Part shown: positions 6,244 to 12,050 of the stretch, piece after piece
How positions within the stretch are numbered: position 1 is the first letter of the stretch
How the letters are laid out: the number at the start of each line of letters is the position of its first letter
Notes under the pieces: generated by a model
Told to the model about the DNA's origin: nothing
The model's input: the letters and a program-made list of their open reading frames with translations, nothing else
The model's database searches: none
DNA from: Bacteroidales bacterium UBA3623
GTDB taxonomy: Bacteria > Bacteroidota > Bacteroidia > Bacteroidales > UBA932
Direction of reading: 5' to 3'
DNA length: 12,050 nt
Assembly: GCA_002373715.1 (NCBI GenBank)
Contig: DFLI01000143.1
Location: 1-12,050 of the forward strand
Translations under genes and position numbers: made by a program

Positions 6244-7215
6244 CTACTGAACTTTGAACCTCCAAATCTGGTAGTTGTTGGGTTTGTTGCCTCTATCTGA
6301 AGTGAAATAAATAAAGCCATCATTAGACCAGTAAGGTTCACCATCCCAAGATTTATTGGTTGTGATTTGTGTTAGGTTTTCTCCATCAACATCGATGATA
6401 TAAATGTCGTAATCCTTTTTATCATTCTTGTAAGATTGGAACACTAACTGCTTTCCATCAGGACTCCACGCAGGATTATGTGCTATTCCCCTCTTTGCAT
6501 CTGTTAGTTGCATTGGATTACTACCATCTACATCCATAATCCAAATGCTACAACTTTTTGCGTCTGTAGAGTACTTGGAAAATGCAATTTTTTTACCGTC
6601 TGGCGAAAATGCAGGCTCAGCACCCGTGCCTAACAACGTATTCTCACCCGTTACCAGATTTTTCGTCCAAATCTCACTGTGCTGGACAATTATCAAGTCC
6701 GGAGAAGAAAAATTCGAGAACGTAGTCTTCACCTTTTTATAGTAAGAATAAGATACCCTATCGTAAGTTAGCATAGTACCATCTGCATTAAAACTCGGGC
6801 TGCTTTCGTAAGCATCTGAAGTCTCTGTAATAGGGGATAGCGCTCGTCCTTGATTGGCATTCATCATATAAATATCGGAAGTAGCCATACCTTCATTCTT
6901 ACAACTGAAAGCAATCTTCTTGGTCGCATCACAGTAAGCAGGTGATGTGTTTACATTCTTACCACTAGTTTTTTCTCCAACTGCTGAGGAAAAAGCATTT
7001 TCTTTATAGTAGATGTTGTAGTATTGACCGCCACTTCTTCCGGCATAAAAAAGGTTCTTACCATTGTCACCTCCAAAGGGATATCCGCAAGGTTCTTCTG
7101 AGTCAGTAACCTTCGTTAAAGTATCTAAGACTTCTCCGCCTGCTATAACCGCAAGTGTTCCACAACTGCTTACTAACAGTGCAATGGGAAATAAAAATAG
7201 TAATGCTTTTTTCAT
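6244..7215 (-). CDS. TolB-like beta-propeller lipoprotein
   Basis: A 323-aa lipoprotein. The chosen ATG gives MKKALLFLFPIALLVSSCG, a type II signal with lipidated Cys18; an ATG 10 codons upstream only adds MTHNSLKLII before the basic signal start. The mature part carries repeated PD40/WD40-like blades as in TolB: SPAYCDATKKIAFSC, SPSFNADGTMLTYD, EPAFSPDGKKIAFSK, NPAWSPDGKQLVFQS and EPYWSNDGFIYFTSDRG, each followed by a strand of the IYIIDVDGENLTQIT kind. That is at least five blades of a probable six-bladed propeller. The amidohydrolase-like N-domain of true TolB is absent, so it is not the Tol-Pal component; a surface or periplasmic binding role is inferred. Flanking mobile genes and AT-rich composition mark it as probable cargo. 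It is downstream of the structured segment 7264-7500. Confidence 0.8.
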   Translation of the reverse strand: MKKALLFLFPIALLVSSCGTLAVIAGGEVLDTLTKVTDSEEPCGYPFGGDNGKNLFYAGRSGGQYYNIYYKENAFSSAVGEKTSGKNVNTSPAYCDATKKIAFSCKNEGMATSDIYMMNANQGRALSPITETSDAYESSPSFNADGTMLTYDRVSYSYYKKVKTTFSNFSSPDLIIVQHSEIWTKNLVTGENTLLGTGAEPAFSPDGKKIAFSKYSTDAKSCSIWIMDVDGSNPMQLTDAKRGIAHNPAWSPDGKQLVFQSYKNDKKDYDIYIIDVDGENLTQITTNKSWDGEPYWSNDGFIYFTSDRGNKPNNYQIWRFKVQ

Positions 7216-7263
7216 AATTATTAGTTTTAATGAGTTATGAGTCAAACCACAACAAAAGTGTGA

Positions 7264-7500
7264 AGCCTCTTTCGCTTATCTGATGGAGGCTCTGGAAAAA
7301 CCTTGATAGGATAAACTACTTGACACCTCACACTCGGCATTATATGAGGTGTCTTCCCAGAACGGGAAAGAGCACGGCATAACCAATGCACGAGCGGAGT
7401 GTAAACGTAGTCCTCTATCAATTGAAATTTTCCAGATTTCCATCAAGGACTGCGAAAACACTTTCGCTAATATGTGTGTCCTCCCGAAGGATGACACACA
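7264..7500 (-). ncRNA. candidate structured RNA or folded single-strand DNA site
   Basis: On the minus strand this 237-nt stretch carries many stems. H1: TGTGTGTC/GACACACA (7500-7493/7480-7473) capped by TCC-UUCG-GGA. H2: GCGAAA/TTTCGC (7467-7462/7457-7452). H3: AGTCCT/AGGACT (7451-7446/7414-7409). H4: TTCCC/GGGAA (7368-7364/7358-7354). H5: GACACCTCA/TGAGGTGTC (7353-7345/7330-7322). H6: AGCCTC/GAGGCT (7291-7286/7269-7264). The H5 loop GAGTG (7335-7331) can pair with CACTC (7401-7397), a pseudoknot. A long-range helix competing with H3 joins 7435-7407 to 7319-7292 (CTGGAAAA, TTGATAG and ACTAC with their complements). It could be a 5' leader, a separate ncRNA, or a single-strand origin for the Rep protein. 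I recognise no known RNA family. The UUCG cap and G-U pairs favour the minus strand. Confidence 0.5.
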
Positions 7501-7506
7501 AATATA
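7499..7506 (-). promoter_or_regulatory. possible -7 promoter element at the edge of the structured segment
   Basis: Minus-strand TATATTTG fits TAnnTTTG, but no TTTG occurs at the -33 distance. If used, transcription would start inside hairpin H1 (about 7492), so H1 could act as an operator-like DNA palindrome rather than as RNA. Confidence 0.35.
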
Positions 7507-7549
7507 GGTAATTTTTTTTGTTCTGATGTTATTATGTTCTGAAATAATC

Positions 7550-7580
7550 AAAAACGACCGGTAGTTCACCGGCCGTTTTT
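7550..7580 (-). terminator. terminator of the XRE repressor gene
   Basis: On the minus strand AAAAACGGCCGGT (7580-7568) pairs with ACCGGTCGTTTTT (7562-7550) around GAACT, with one G-U pair and a terminal U run. On the plus strand the wobble becomes A-C, so it is built for minus-strand transcripts. It lies 75 nt after the stop of the XRE gene. Confidence 0.85.
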
Positions 7581-7655
7581 GTTATGGAAGAACTTAAAAG
7601 GTTATTCTGTACAGTCCATCGTCAAACATGACTAGCAAACCTGCATAAAGACGGG

Positions 7656-7982
7656 CTATCCTTTCCGAAGTTGATTCAATAGCGCTTCAAGGTCTGGAAT
7701 ATCCTTCACGATACGAGTCTTACCCTGTCCATACGCAATGACACCAAGTAGGTCCTCACTATCCCTGTCTCCACCTTTGGCTACAAGTCGTGATACAGGG
7801 ACATCCAGCGCTTGGGCAAGAGAACACAGCGTCGAGAGTGTCGGATTACCGTGAAGGCTCCGGCTCAGGCTTTCAGGTGCCATGTTCATCTTAGCTGCGA
7901 GGTCGCGTAGTTGTAAACCTCGTATTCTACATAGCTCCCTAACGTTGAGGAGCAGAGTTTGGGTAATTGGCATTTCTTTCAT
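7656..7982 (-). CDS. XRE-family helix-turn-helix transcriptional regulator
   Basis: A 108-aa Cro/C1-type DNA-binding protein. The helix-turn-helix spans about residues 10-65: LLLNVRELCRIRGLQLRDLA (helices 1-2), AKMNMAPESLSRSLHGNPTL (recognition helix around APESLSRSL), then LCSLAQALDVPVSRLVA. The C-terminal 35 residues (LLGVIAYGQGKTRIVKDIPD and on) have no recognised domain. It is transcribed divergently from the small serine recombinase, the usual layout for an element repressor controlling its recombination genes. A palindrome abuts its start codon, suggesting autoregulation. Start: ATG 7982; a second ATG three codons later is also possible. Confidence 0.88.
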   Translation of the reverse strand: MKEMPITQTLLLNVRELCRIRGLQLRDLAAKMNMAPESLSRSLHGNPTLSTLCSLAQALDVPVSRLVAKGGDRDSEDLLGVIAYGQGKTRIVKDIPDLEALLNQLRKG

Positions 7983-7994
7983 ATACTAAAGTAT
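7983..7994. promoter_or_regulatory. palindromic operator at the repressor start
   Basis: ATACT-AA-AGTAT is a perfect 5-bp inverted repeat with a 2-base centre, touching the ATG of the XRE gene and just downstream of its -7 element. This is a natural site for the repressor to bind its own promoter. No second copy is evident at the recombinase promoter. Confidence 0.5.
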
Positions 7995-8006
7995 CAAATT
8001 CCGCCA

Positions 8007-8037
8007 CAAAGTTATCGAATTAAACCATAATATCAAA
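8007..8037 (-). promoter_or_regulatory. promoter of the XRE repressor gene
   Basis: On the minus strand TTTG (8037-8034), a 19-nt spacer, then TAACTTTG (8014-8007): an exact match to the Bacteroidota sigma-ABfr pattern TTTG-N19-TAnnTTTG. It is about 25 nt from the start codon. Confidence 0.85.
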
Positions 8038-8073
8038 GATTTTCTACAAAATTAACAGAAAACATCAATTTTG

Positions 8074-8105
8074 TTTGGAAATCAAATAACTTATATGTAA
8101 CTTTG
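8074..8105 (+). promoter_or_regulatory. promoter of the small serine recombinase
   Basis: TTTG (8074-8077), a 20-nt spacer, then TAACTTTG (8098-8105), the Bacteroidota consensus. It fixes the start of the recombinase at ATG 8139, because the longer frame from TTG 8103 begins inside the -7 element. The -7 octamer is identical to that of the divergent repressor promoter. Confidence 0.85.
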
Positions 8106-8138
8106 CAGCACGCTCAAATAACCCATAATATCAATTGT

Positions 8139-8780
8139 ATGAAAAAAGTCATCATCTACGCTAGAGTATCTACCAGTAGTCAAGAGTACGACCGCCAGCT
8201 TGAGGAGTTGAGGGAGTATTGCAAAAAGATGGAGTATGAAGTCATCAAAGAATTCGCTGAAAAAGCATCCGGGGCAAAAAAGGCTGCTGACAGAGAAGCA
8301 CTCTCTGAACTACTGAACTTTGTTGACACTCATGAGGTCGACAAGGTCGTAGTTTTTGAATGCAGTCGCTTGTCAAGGCGAGTGATTGACTTCCTTGAAA
8401 TCATCGACTACTTAAGCGCACGAAAGGTGTCGGTATTTATCCTTCAGAATGGTCTAGAGACCCTTCTTCCTGATGGACAACAGAATCCCATCGCACAGTT
8501 GGCGTTAGGAATTTTGGCCCAGTATAACAACCTTGAACGGACCCTCATACGTGCGAGGGTATCAAGTGGGTACGACCACTATCGTGCGCACGGCGGGAAA
8601 GTCGGTCGCAAAGAAGGTTATCGAAAGAGCCTTGAAGAATACCGGCAACAATACAGTAAGGACATATCTCTAATTAAGAAAGGTGTGTCGTACCGAAACA
8701 TTAATGCTATCACCGGTACTAGTCTAAGTACTCTGACATATCTTAACCGGCAATTTGTGAAGGAGGGCAAGAAGATGTAG
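8139..8780 (+). CDS. small serine recombinase (resolvase/invertase family)
   Basis: A 213-aa protein with a resolvase catalytic domain (about 3-145): VIIYARVSTSSQEYDRQ with nucleophile Ser11, EKASGAKKAADREAL, VVVFECSRLSRR (the arginine-rich active-site strand and helix) and the NLERTLIRARVSSGYDHYRA linker helix. A short C-terminal helix-turn-helix follows (about 165-205: ISLIKKGVSYRNINAITGTS). The size fits resolvases/invertases rather than large integrases. It could resolve replication multimers of the circular form, invert a segment, or help excision. It is divergent from the XRE regulator and upstream of the large recombinase. The TAG stop is followed in frame by 30 open codons (see the island 8781-8889). 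Confidence 0.92.
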   Translation: MKKVIIYARVSTSSQEYDRQLEELREYCKKMEYEVIKEFAEKASGAKKAADREALSELLNFVDTHEVDKVVVFECSRLSRRVIDFLEIIDYLSARKVSVFILQNGLETLLPDGQQNPIAQLALGILAQYNNLERTLIRARVSSGYDHYRAHGGKVGRKEGYRKSLEEYRQQYSKDISLIKKGVSYRNINAITGTSLSTLTYLNRQFVKEGKKM

Positions 8781-8889
8781 TACAGAATTAGAACCCTCAA
8801 CGAGGAAAGGTCTAAGCATCCCTTGGCTGACCAGCAGTCTGGGCGCCCTCACCCAGAAGCCGAAAGCGAATAAGCGGCCACGGCGTTAT
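8781..8889 (+). other. GC-rich island between the two recombinases
   Basis: About 8815-8889 is clearly richer in G+C than the genes around it. It holds nested stems: GGCT/AGCC around CTGGG/CCCAG, with the palindrome GGGCGCCC between. The recombinase frame stays open for 30 codons after its TAG, ending at TAA 8871-8873 (RTLNEERSKHPLADQQSGRP is part of it). No start codon allows this as a separate gene. It may be a remnant of a longer recombinase, a structured RNA, or a recombination site. Confidence 0.3.
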
Positions 8890-9057
8890 GTGGTAATAAC
8901 ACTGATAATAATCGTGTTAACAACTGAACGATGCGCAAGCATCTTAAAAAAATACGACTATAACGTAGAACAAGAAGTTTTGATTCAACTCAAGGATTTT
9001 CTTGAAAAATGGGCAAGAATCCAGATTGACGAAGAAAACAAGTTTAACTTAAAATAA
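8890..9057 (+). CDS. possible small protein between the recombinases
   Basis: The frame ending at TAA 9055-9057 encodes YDYNVEQEVLIQLKDFLEKW and then ARIQIDEENKFNLK, which looks like genuine amphipathic protein. In frame it can start only at GTG 8890 (55 aa, with an improbable VVITLIIIVLTTERCAS lead) or GTG 8914 (47 aa). An ATG at 8931 (MRKHLKK) is in another frame and joins it if the seven-A run 8946-8952 is read as six, giving a neat 41-aa protein. It ends 7 nt before the large recombinase start. Function unknown; it may be a small directionality or regulatory factor. An inverted repeat TAACAC/GTGTTA (8897-8902/8914-8919) lies just upstream. Confidence 0.35.
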   Translation: MVITLIIIVLTTERCASILKKYDYNVEQEVLIQLKDFLEKWARIQIDEENKFNLK

Positions 9058-9064
9058 ATCACCA

Positions 9065-10645
9065 ATGTGTAAAAACGTTATTTTGTACTGCCGCGTGTCA
9101 AGCGACGAGCAGAAAACTGAAAGGCTCAGCCTTGAACACCAAGAAAGGGCCTTACGCGCCTACTGCGAAAGTAAGGGGTATCATATTGTCGGGGAGCTAC
9201 AACCCTACAAGGAAGACTACTCCGCCAAGCATTATGACCTCCAAAGACCGGAGATTAAGTCCATCTATGAATACTGCCGTAAAAACAAAGGCAAGGTGGA
9301 TTTAGTCCTATTCCTCCGATGGGATAGATATTCCCGCAACGTGGAATTTGCTTTTGCATATAAGCGGAAGTTCATAGATGAACTGGGGGTAGGCATCAAC
9401 GCTGTTGAAGAGCCCATTGACTTTACGGCTACTGATTGGCCCATGTGGCTTTCTATACGCTGTGGTGTTGCACACACAGAAGAACTCAAGATTGCAAGAC
9501 GAACTAAAGAAGGCATCCATGAGCATCTGATGCGAGGTGAATGGTGCGGCAAGGCACCACGTGGTTATAAGAATATCAAAGCCAACGAGGATGCTGGAAC
9601 GGACCACTACATTGCCATAGACCAGCATGTAGCACCAATCATCAAGCAAGTATTTGCAATGGTAGCAGAAGGCACGGAGGAGCCTATGTCCATTAAGCGT
9701 AGATTAATGCCTGGTGCATCCAAGACAAGTTTCTTCAAGATGTTGCGGAACCCATTTTATATGGGTTACATCAATGTCCCAGCATACCGTAATTTCCCTG
9801 CGTGCAAAATTCGTGGGAAGCACGAGCCGCTTGTAAATGAAGCCACCTTCAATGCCGTTCAAGAAGTAATGGATGGTAAACGAAAAAAAAAACCAAAGAT
9901 GGGAAAGACGAACAACCCATATCTGTTTTTGAGGAAATACTTATGCTGTCCTATATGCGGTCACAGGCTCACCGGTGCAACCACAAGAGGTCACGGCGGA
10001 CGTTATAACTACTACTGCTGTAATCACGACCACAAGCACCTCAATGTGCGAGCCGAGCACGCCAATGAGAGGTTTGTCCAATATATCGCCGGATTGGTCC
10101 CTCATAAGGCGATTGTGGCACTTTATAAGGAAATCCTAGACGATGCTAGGGGTAACATGAAACAAAGCCACAAGCGCGAAATAACCATAATTCGGGCTGA
10201 TATTGACAAGTTAAAAGAACGTATGAATAAGGTGAATGACCTGTTCTTCGACGGTGATTTGTCTAAGGCTGACAGGGATGAACAAATTCAAAGGTATCGC
10301 AATGATATTAATAACTTGGAAAACCGCATCAAAGCCTTACAGACCAGTGAAGAGCTTAACATCAAGGAAAAGTTGGATTATAGCTGCAATCTTGTTGAAA
10401 ACCTTGAAAAATACTTCTCAACAGCTAGTGCAGAAACTAAAATTCGGCTTTTAGGTTCGATATTTAACGAGGAAATCGAGTTTGATGGAGAAAATTATCG
10501 AACCTCAAACTTTAACTCAATACTCAGTTATATCTTTGGTAATACCAATGAGTTACAAGGGCAAAACAAAGCGGACTCTCCTGATTTTTCAGAAAAGTCC
10601 GCTTGGGTAGCCCGGAGGGGAATCGAACCTCTATTTAAAGTTTAG
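9065..10645 (+). CDS. large serine recombinase (site-specific integrase)
   Basis: A 526-aa large serine integrase. Residues 4-150 are the resolvase domain: VILYCRVSSDEQ with Ser12 and FLRWDRYSRN (84-92). About 155-270 is the recombinase domain (RGEWCGKAPRGYKN; FKMLRNPFYMGYI). About 290-330 is a zinc ribbon (CCPICGHRLTG with Cys295/Cys298, and YYCCNHD with Cys318/Cys319). About 370-430 is a coiled coil (IRADIDKLKERMNKVNDLFF). The C-terminal end is striking: residues about 502-513 are encoded over a terminator for the opposite strand, and the last twelve (VARRGIEPLFKV) are the antisense of the 3' half of tRNA-Arg, with the TAG stop overlapping the anticodon. This places the attachment site in the tRNA and makes this protein the likely integrase. 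Confidence 0.93.
   Translation: MCKNVILYCRVSSDEQKTERLSLEHQERALRAYCESKGYHIVGELQPYKEDYSAKHYDLQRPEIKSIYEYCRKNKGKVDLVLFLRWDRYSRNVEFAFAYKRKFIDELGVGINAVEEPIDFTATDWPMWLSIRCGVAHTEELKIARRTKEGIHEHLMRGEWCGKAPRGYKNIKANEDAGTDHYIAIDQHVAPIIKQVFAMVAEGTEEPMSIKRRLMPGASKTSFFKMLRNPFYMGYINVPAYRNFPACKIRGKHEPLVNEATFNAVQEVMDGKRKKKPKMGKTNNPYLFLRKYLCCPICGHRLTGATTRGHGGRYNYYCCNHDHKHLNVRAEHANERFVQYIAGLVPHKAIVALYKEILDDARGNMKQSHKREITIIRADIDKLKERMNKVNDLFFDGDLSKADRDEQIQRYRNDINNLENRIKALQTSEELNIKEKLDYSCNLVENLEKYFSTASAETKIRLLGSIFNEEIEFDGENYRTSNFNSILSYIFGNTNELQGQNKADSPDFSEKSAWVARRGIEPLFKV
10569..10604 (-). terminator. tRNA-Arg terminator lying inside the integrase gene
   Basis: AAGCGGACT (10569-10577) and AGTCCGCTT (10596-10604) are perfect 9-bp arms with an 18-nt loop. 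On the minus strand the stem starts 3 nt after the tRNA and is followed by TGTTTTG. It is read in sense as the integrase codons around residues 502-513. Confidence 0.75.
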
Positions 10646-10679
10646 GAAACTTCCGTTCTATCCGTTGAACTACCGGGCC
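10608..10679 (-). tRNA. tRNA-Arg(CCU), integration target
   Basis: A 72-nt cloverleaf on the minus strand. Acceptor GGCCCGG pairs with CCGGGCU (first pair G-U); D-arm GUUC-AACGGATA-GAAC; anticodon arm GAAGU-UUCCUAA-ACUUU with anticodon CCU (10646-10644), decoding AGG; a 4-nt variable loop (AAAU); T-arm AGAGG-UUCGAUU-CCCCU with an A-C mismatch in the middle; discriminator A; CCA not encoded. The integrase gene ends within it, so its 3' half was presumably supplied by the element and is the right attachment site. The short variable loop and the mismatch are unusual and may come from that replacement; the gene may still be functional. Confidence 0.88.
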
Positions 10680-10691
10680 AAGCCATAAACG

Positions 10692-10713
10692 AAAAAAGCG
10701 CTTATTCGGCGCT
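10692..10713 (-). terminator. short hairpin with U run after rpmF
   Basis: On the minus strand AGCGC (10713-10709) pairs with GCGCT (10701-10697), followed by six U. The 7-nt loop contains the rpmF stop codon. The 5-bp stem is weak; with only 12 nt left before the tRNA and no room for a promoter between, the tRNA is probably made by read-through from the yceD-rpmF transcript. Confidence 0.5.
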
Positions 10714-10884
10714 CTTCTCGATGATCTGACGACCGCGGTAGTAGCCGCACTCGGGGCATACACGGTGATACATCACGGTGGCGCCGCAGTTAGGGCATAC
10801 GCTCAGCGTGGGAACGGGAGCAAAGTCGTGGGTGCGACGCTTGTCTCTTCTCTGCTTAGAGAGTTTGTGTTTCGGATGTGCCAT
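10702..10884 (-). CDS. rpmF: 50S ribosomal protein L32
   Basis: A 60-aa protein with the L32 start MAHPKHKLSKQRRDKRRTH and a zinc-ribbon: Cys30-x2-Cys33 (CPNCG) and Cys43-x2-Cys46 (CPECG). It ends YRGRQIIEKSAE, of normal length. It lies 20 bases downstream of yceD, the standard bacterial pairing, and just upstream of tRNA-Arg. Confidence 0.97.
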   Translation of the reverse strand: MAHPKHKLSKQRRDKRRTHDFAPVPTLSVCPNCGATVMYHRVCPECGYYRGRQIIEKSAE

Positions 10885-10904
10885 TGTTTATAATTTTTAA
10901 TTGT

Positions 10905-11384
10905 TTATTTACTGTCAAAAAGTCCTTTCAGGGCGGCGAACGGGCTGTTCGCACTTGCCTCAGCCTCCTCGTTCTTACCTCCCTTCTGACTTAGAAACCG
11001 GACGGTGTCGGGATCACATTTCCCTTCCGGATGCAACCTTTGCAGGGGCAGTGATAGACAGGTAAAGTCGTATACTGCCTGGCTCAGATCCCATTCCACT
11101 TCACCAGCACCGGGGGTGAGGGTTTCGGAAGGTTCTGCCTCCACGGGGAGTTCCACGGGGTCCAGGCAGCGGTCGCAGGGCACTGTTACGGTGCCTTTCA
11201 GGCGGAGATCCGCCTCCACCTTGTTCCGGCCATCTTTGACCACCCGGATTTCCACGTCTACATCGGCGTCCAGGATTTCTGAATTGTCAAACTGTTGAAA
11301 GAACTCTAAACCTGCATGAGAGTGAAACTTACGCTCTCCGGCAGCCCAATCGTTCAGGGGTATGATAAACGGATTCATCTCCAC
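10905..11384 (-). CDS. yceD: YceD/DUF177 family protein
   Basis: A 159-aa protein of the YceD family (DUF177), found beside rpmF across bacteria and linked in other organisms to 23S rRNA/ribosome biogenesis. The family core is visible: LRLKGTVTVPCDRCLDPVEL (about 61-80), with the CxxC that is common in these proteins, then an acidic stretch (GAGEVEWDLSQ) and LHPEGKCDPDTVRFL near the C-terminus. It could begin at the first ATG (MEMNPFIIPL) or at the third codon. It has its own promoter in the 45-bp gap after typA. Confidence 0.9.
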   Translation of the reverse strand: MEMNPFIIPLNDWAAGERKFHSHAGLEFFQQFDNSEILDADVDVEIRVVKDGRNKVEADLRLKGTVTVPCDRCLDPVELPVEAEPSETLTPGAGEVEWDLSQAVYDFTCLSLPLQRLHPEGKCDPDTVRFLSQKGGKNEEAEASANSPFAALKGLFDSK

Positions 11385-11403
11385 AAAAACAGATTAAGGG
11401 GTG

Positions 11404-11411
11404 CAAAGATA
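11404..11411 (-). promoter_or_regulatory. promoter of yceD-rpmF, -7 element
   Basis: Minus-strand TATCTTTG matches TAnnTTTG; 19 nt upstream is ATTG, a three-of-four match to TTTG. It implies a leader of only about 15 nt. No typA terminator is visible before it. Confidence 0.65.
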
Positions 11412-11429
11412 CAAATAAATTTCGGAAAA

Positions 11430-12050
11430 TCAATCTTCGCTGGCGGAATTTCTCTTACGGTCCAGCGGATCCAGCTGAATCTTGCGCATGCGCATGTGAT
11501 TCGGGGTGATCTCTACCAATTCATCTTCCTGGATGTATTCCAGAGCCTCTTCCAGCGAGAACTTGATGGCCGGAGGCAGCACCACTTTCTCGTCGGAACC
11601 GGAAGCACGCACGTTGGTGAGCTTCTTGGTCTTGCAGATATTGATGTTGAGGTCCCTCTCGCGGGTGTGCTCACCCACAACCTGACCTCCGTAAATCTCT
11701 TCGCCGGGCTCTACGAAGAAGCGGCCGCGATCCAGCAGCTTGTTCATGGAGTAGGCAATGGCCTCGCCGGTTTCCAGGGATACGAGGGAACCGTTGGTAC
11801 GCATCTCGATATCTCCCTTGTAGGGCTGATAGTCCTTGAAGCGGTGGGCTACCACAGCCTCACCCTGGGTGGCGGTGAGAAGGTTGGAACGCAGTCCCAT
11901 GAGGCCACGGGTGGGAATTTCAAATTCCAGCAGTGTCCGGTCTCCGCGGGGTTCCATGCGGATGAGAGCGCCCTTGCGGCGAGTGCTCAGCTCGATAGCC
12001 GCGCCCACAAACTGCTCCGGCACCTCGATGGACAGCTCCTCGATAGGTTC
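11430..12050 (-). CDS. typA: GTPase TypA/BipA, C-terminal third (5' end outside window)
   Basis: The last 206 residues of TypA/BipA, a ribosome-associated translational GTPase acting in ribosome assembly and stress adaptation. Visible are the EF-G domain V-like region (EPIEELSIEVPEQFVGAAIE), LEFEIPTRGLMGLRSNLLT, and the BipA-specific C-terminal domain (GGQVVGEHTRERDLNINICK; NVRASGSDEKVVLPP; EDELVEITPNHMRMRKI). The GTPase domain lies off the right edge. The reading frame is continuous to the window border. Confidence 0.97.
   Translation of the reverse strand, partial: EPIEELSIEVPEQFVGAAIELSTRRKGALIRMEPRGDRTLLEFEIPTRGLMGLRSNLLTATQGEAVVAHRFKDYQPYKGDIEMRTNGSLVSLETGEAIAYSMNKLLDRGRFFVEPGEEIYGGQVVGEHTRERDLNINICKTKKLTNVRASGSDEKVVLPPAIKFSLEEALEYIQEDELVEITPNHMRMRKIQLDPLDRKRNSASED

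Noticed and set aside
7276..7569. Minus-strand 97-codon frame across the structured segment
   Set aside because: It starts inside the repressor terminator, runs through all the stems, and has no recognisable protein features; the structure explains the sequence better.

Overview
The window comes from a Bacteroidota (Bacteroidales-type, probably gut-associated) chromosome. The evidence is the perfect Bacteroides-type promoters (TTTG - 19/20 nt - TAnnTTTG), the type II lipoprotein signals, and the carA-carB and yceD-rpmF arrangements. Core genes at both ends look GC-rich with a different codon style, while the middle (about 4.75-10.6 kb) is visibly more AT-rich and carries mobile-element genes.

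Left flank (1-3.6 kb): a minus-strand carA-carB operon for carbamoyl phosphate synthesis (carB runs off the left edge). Its leader contains an intrinsic terminator immediately before carA and looks like an attenuator. A plus-strand lipoprotein of unknown function follows (3.7-4.25 kb). Next comes about 500 bases of non-coding host-type repeats: 2.5 copies of a 52-bp direct repeat and a run of palindromes.

Middle (4.75-10.6 kb): an integrated element. From left to right: a tightly overlapping plus-strand set (a small possible membrane protein, a NUMOD3-like small protein, a rolling-circle type Rep protein); a minus-strand TolB-like beta-propeller lipoprotein (probable cargo); an unusually structured non-coding segment upstream of it (7264-7500); a minus-strand XRE repressor; and, divergent from it across a 156-bp control region with two near-perfect promoters and a palindromic operator, a small serine recombinase followed by a large serine recombinase. 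The large recombinase gene reads into the tRNA-Arg(CCU) gene: its last dozen codons are the antisense of the tRNA 3' half, and the codons before them encode the tRNA terminator on the other strand. The right attachment site therefore lies in this tRNA. I could not locate the left one. No relaxase, coupling protein or type IV secretion gene is visible, so it resembles a small integrative element with its own Rep, or part of a larger one.

Right flank (10.6-12.05 kb): tRNA-Arg(CCU), rpmF (L32), yceD/DUF177 and the 3' end of typA/bipA, all on the minus strand.

The points most worth a second look are the structured segment 7264-7500, the carAB leader with a four-codon reading frame overlapping the terminator stem, the recombinase/tRNA/terminator overlap with an imperfect T-stem in the tRNA, and a small reading frame between the recombinases with a seven-A run.
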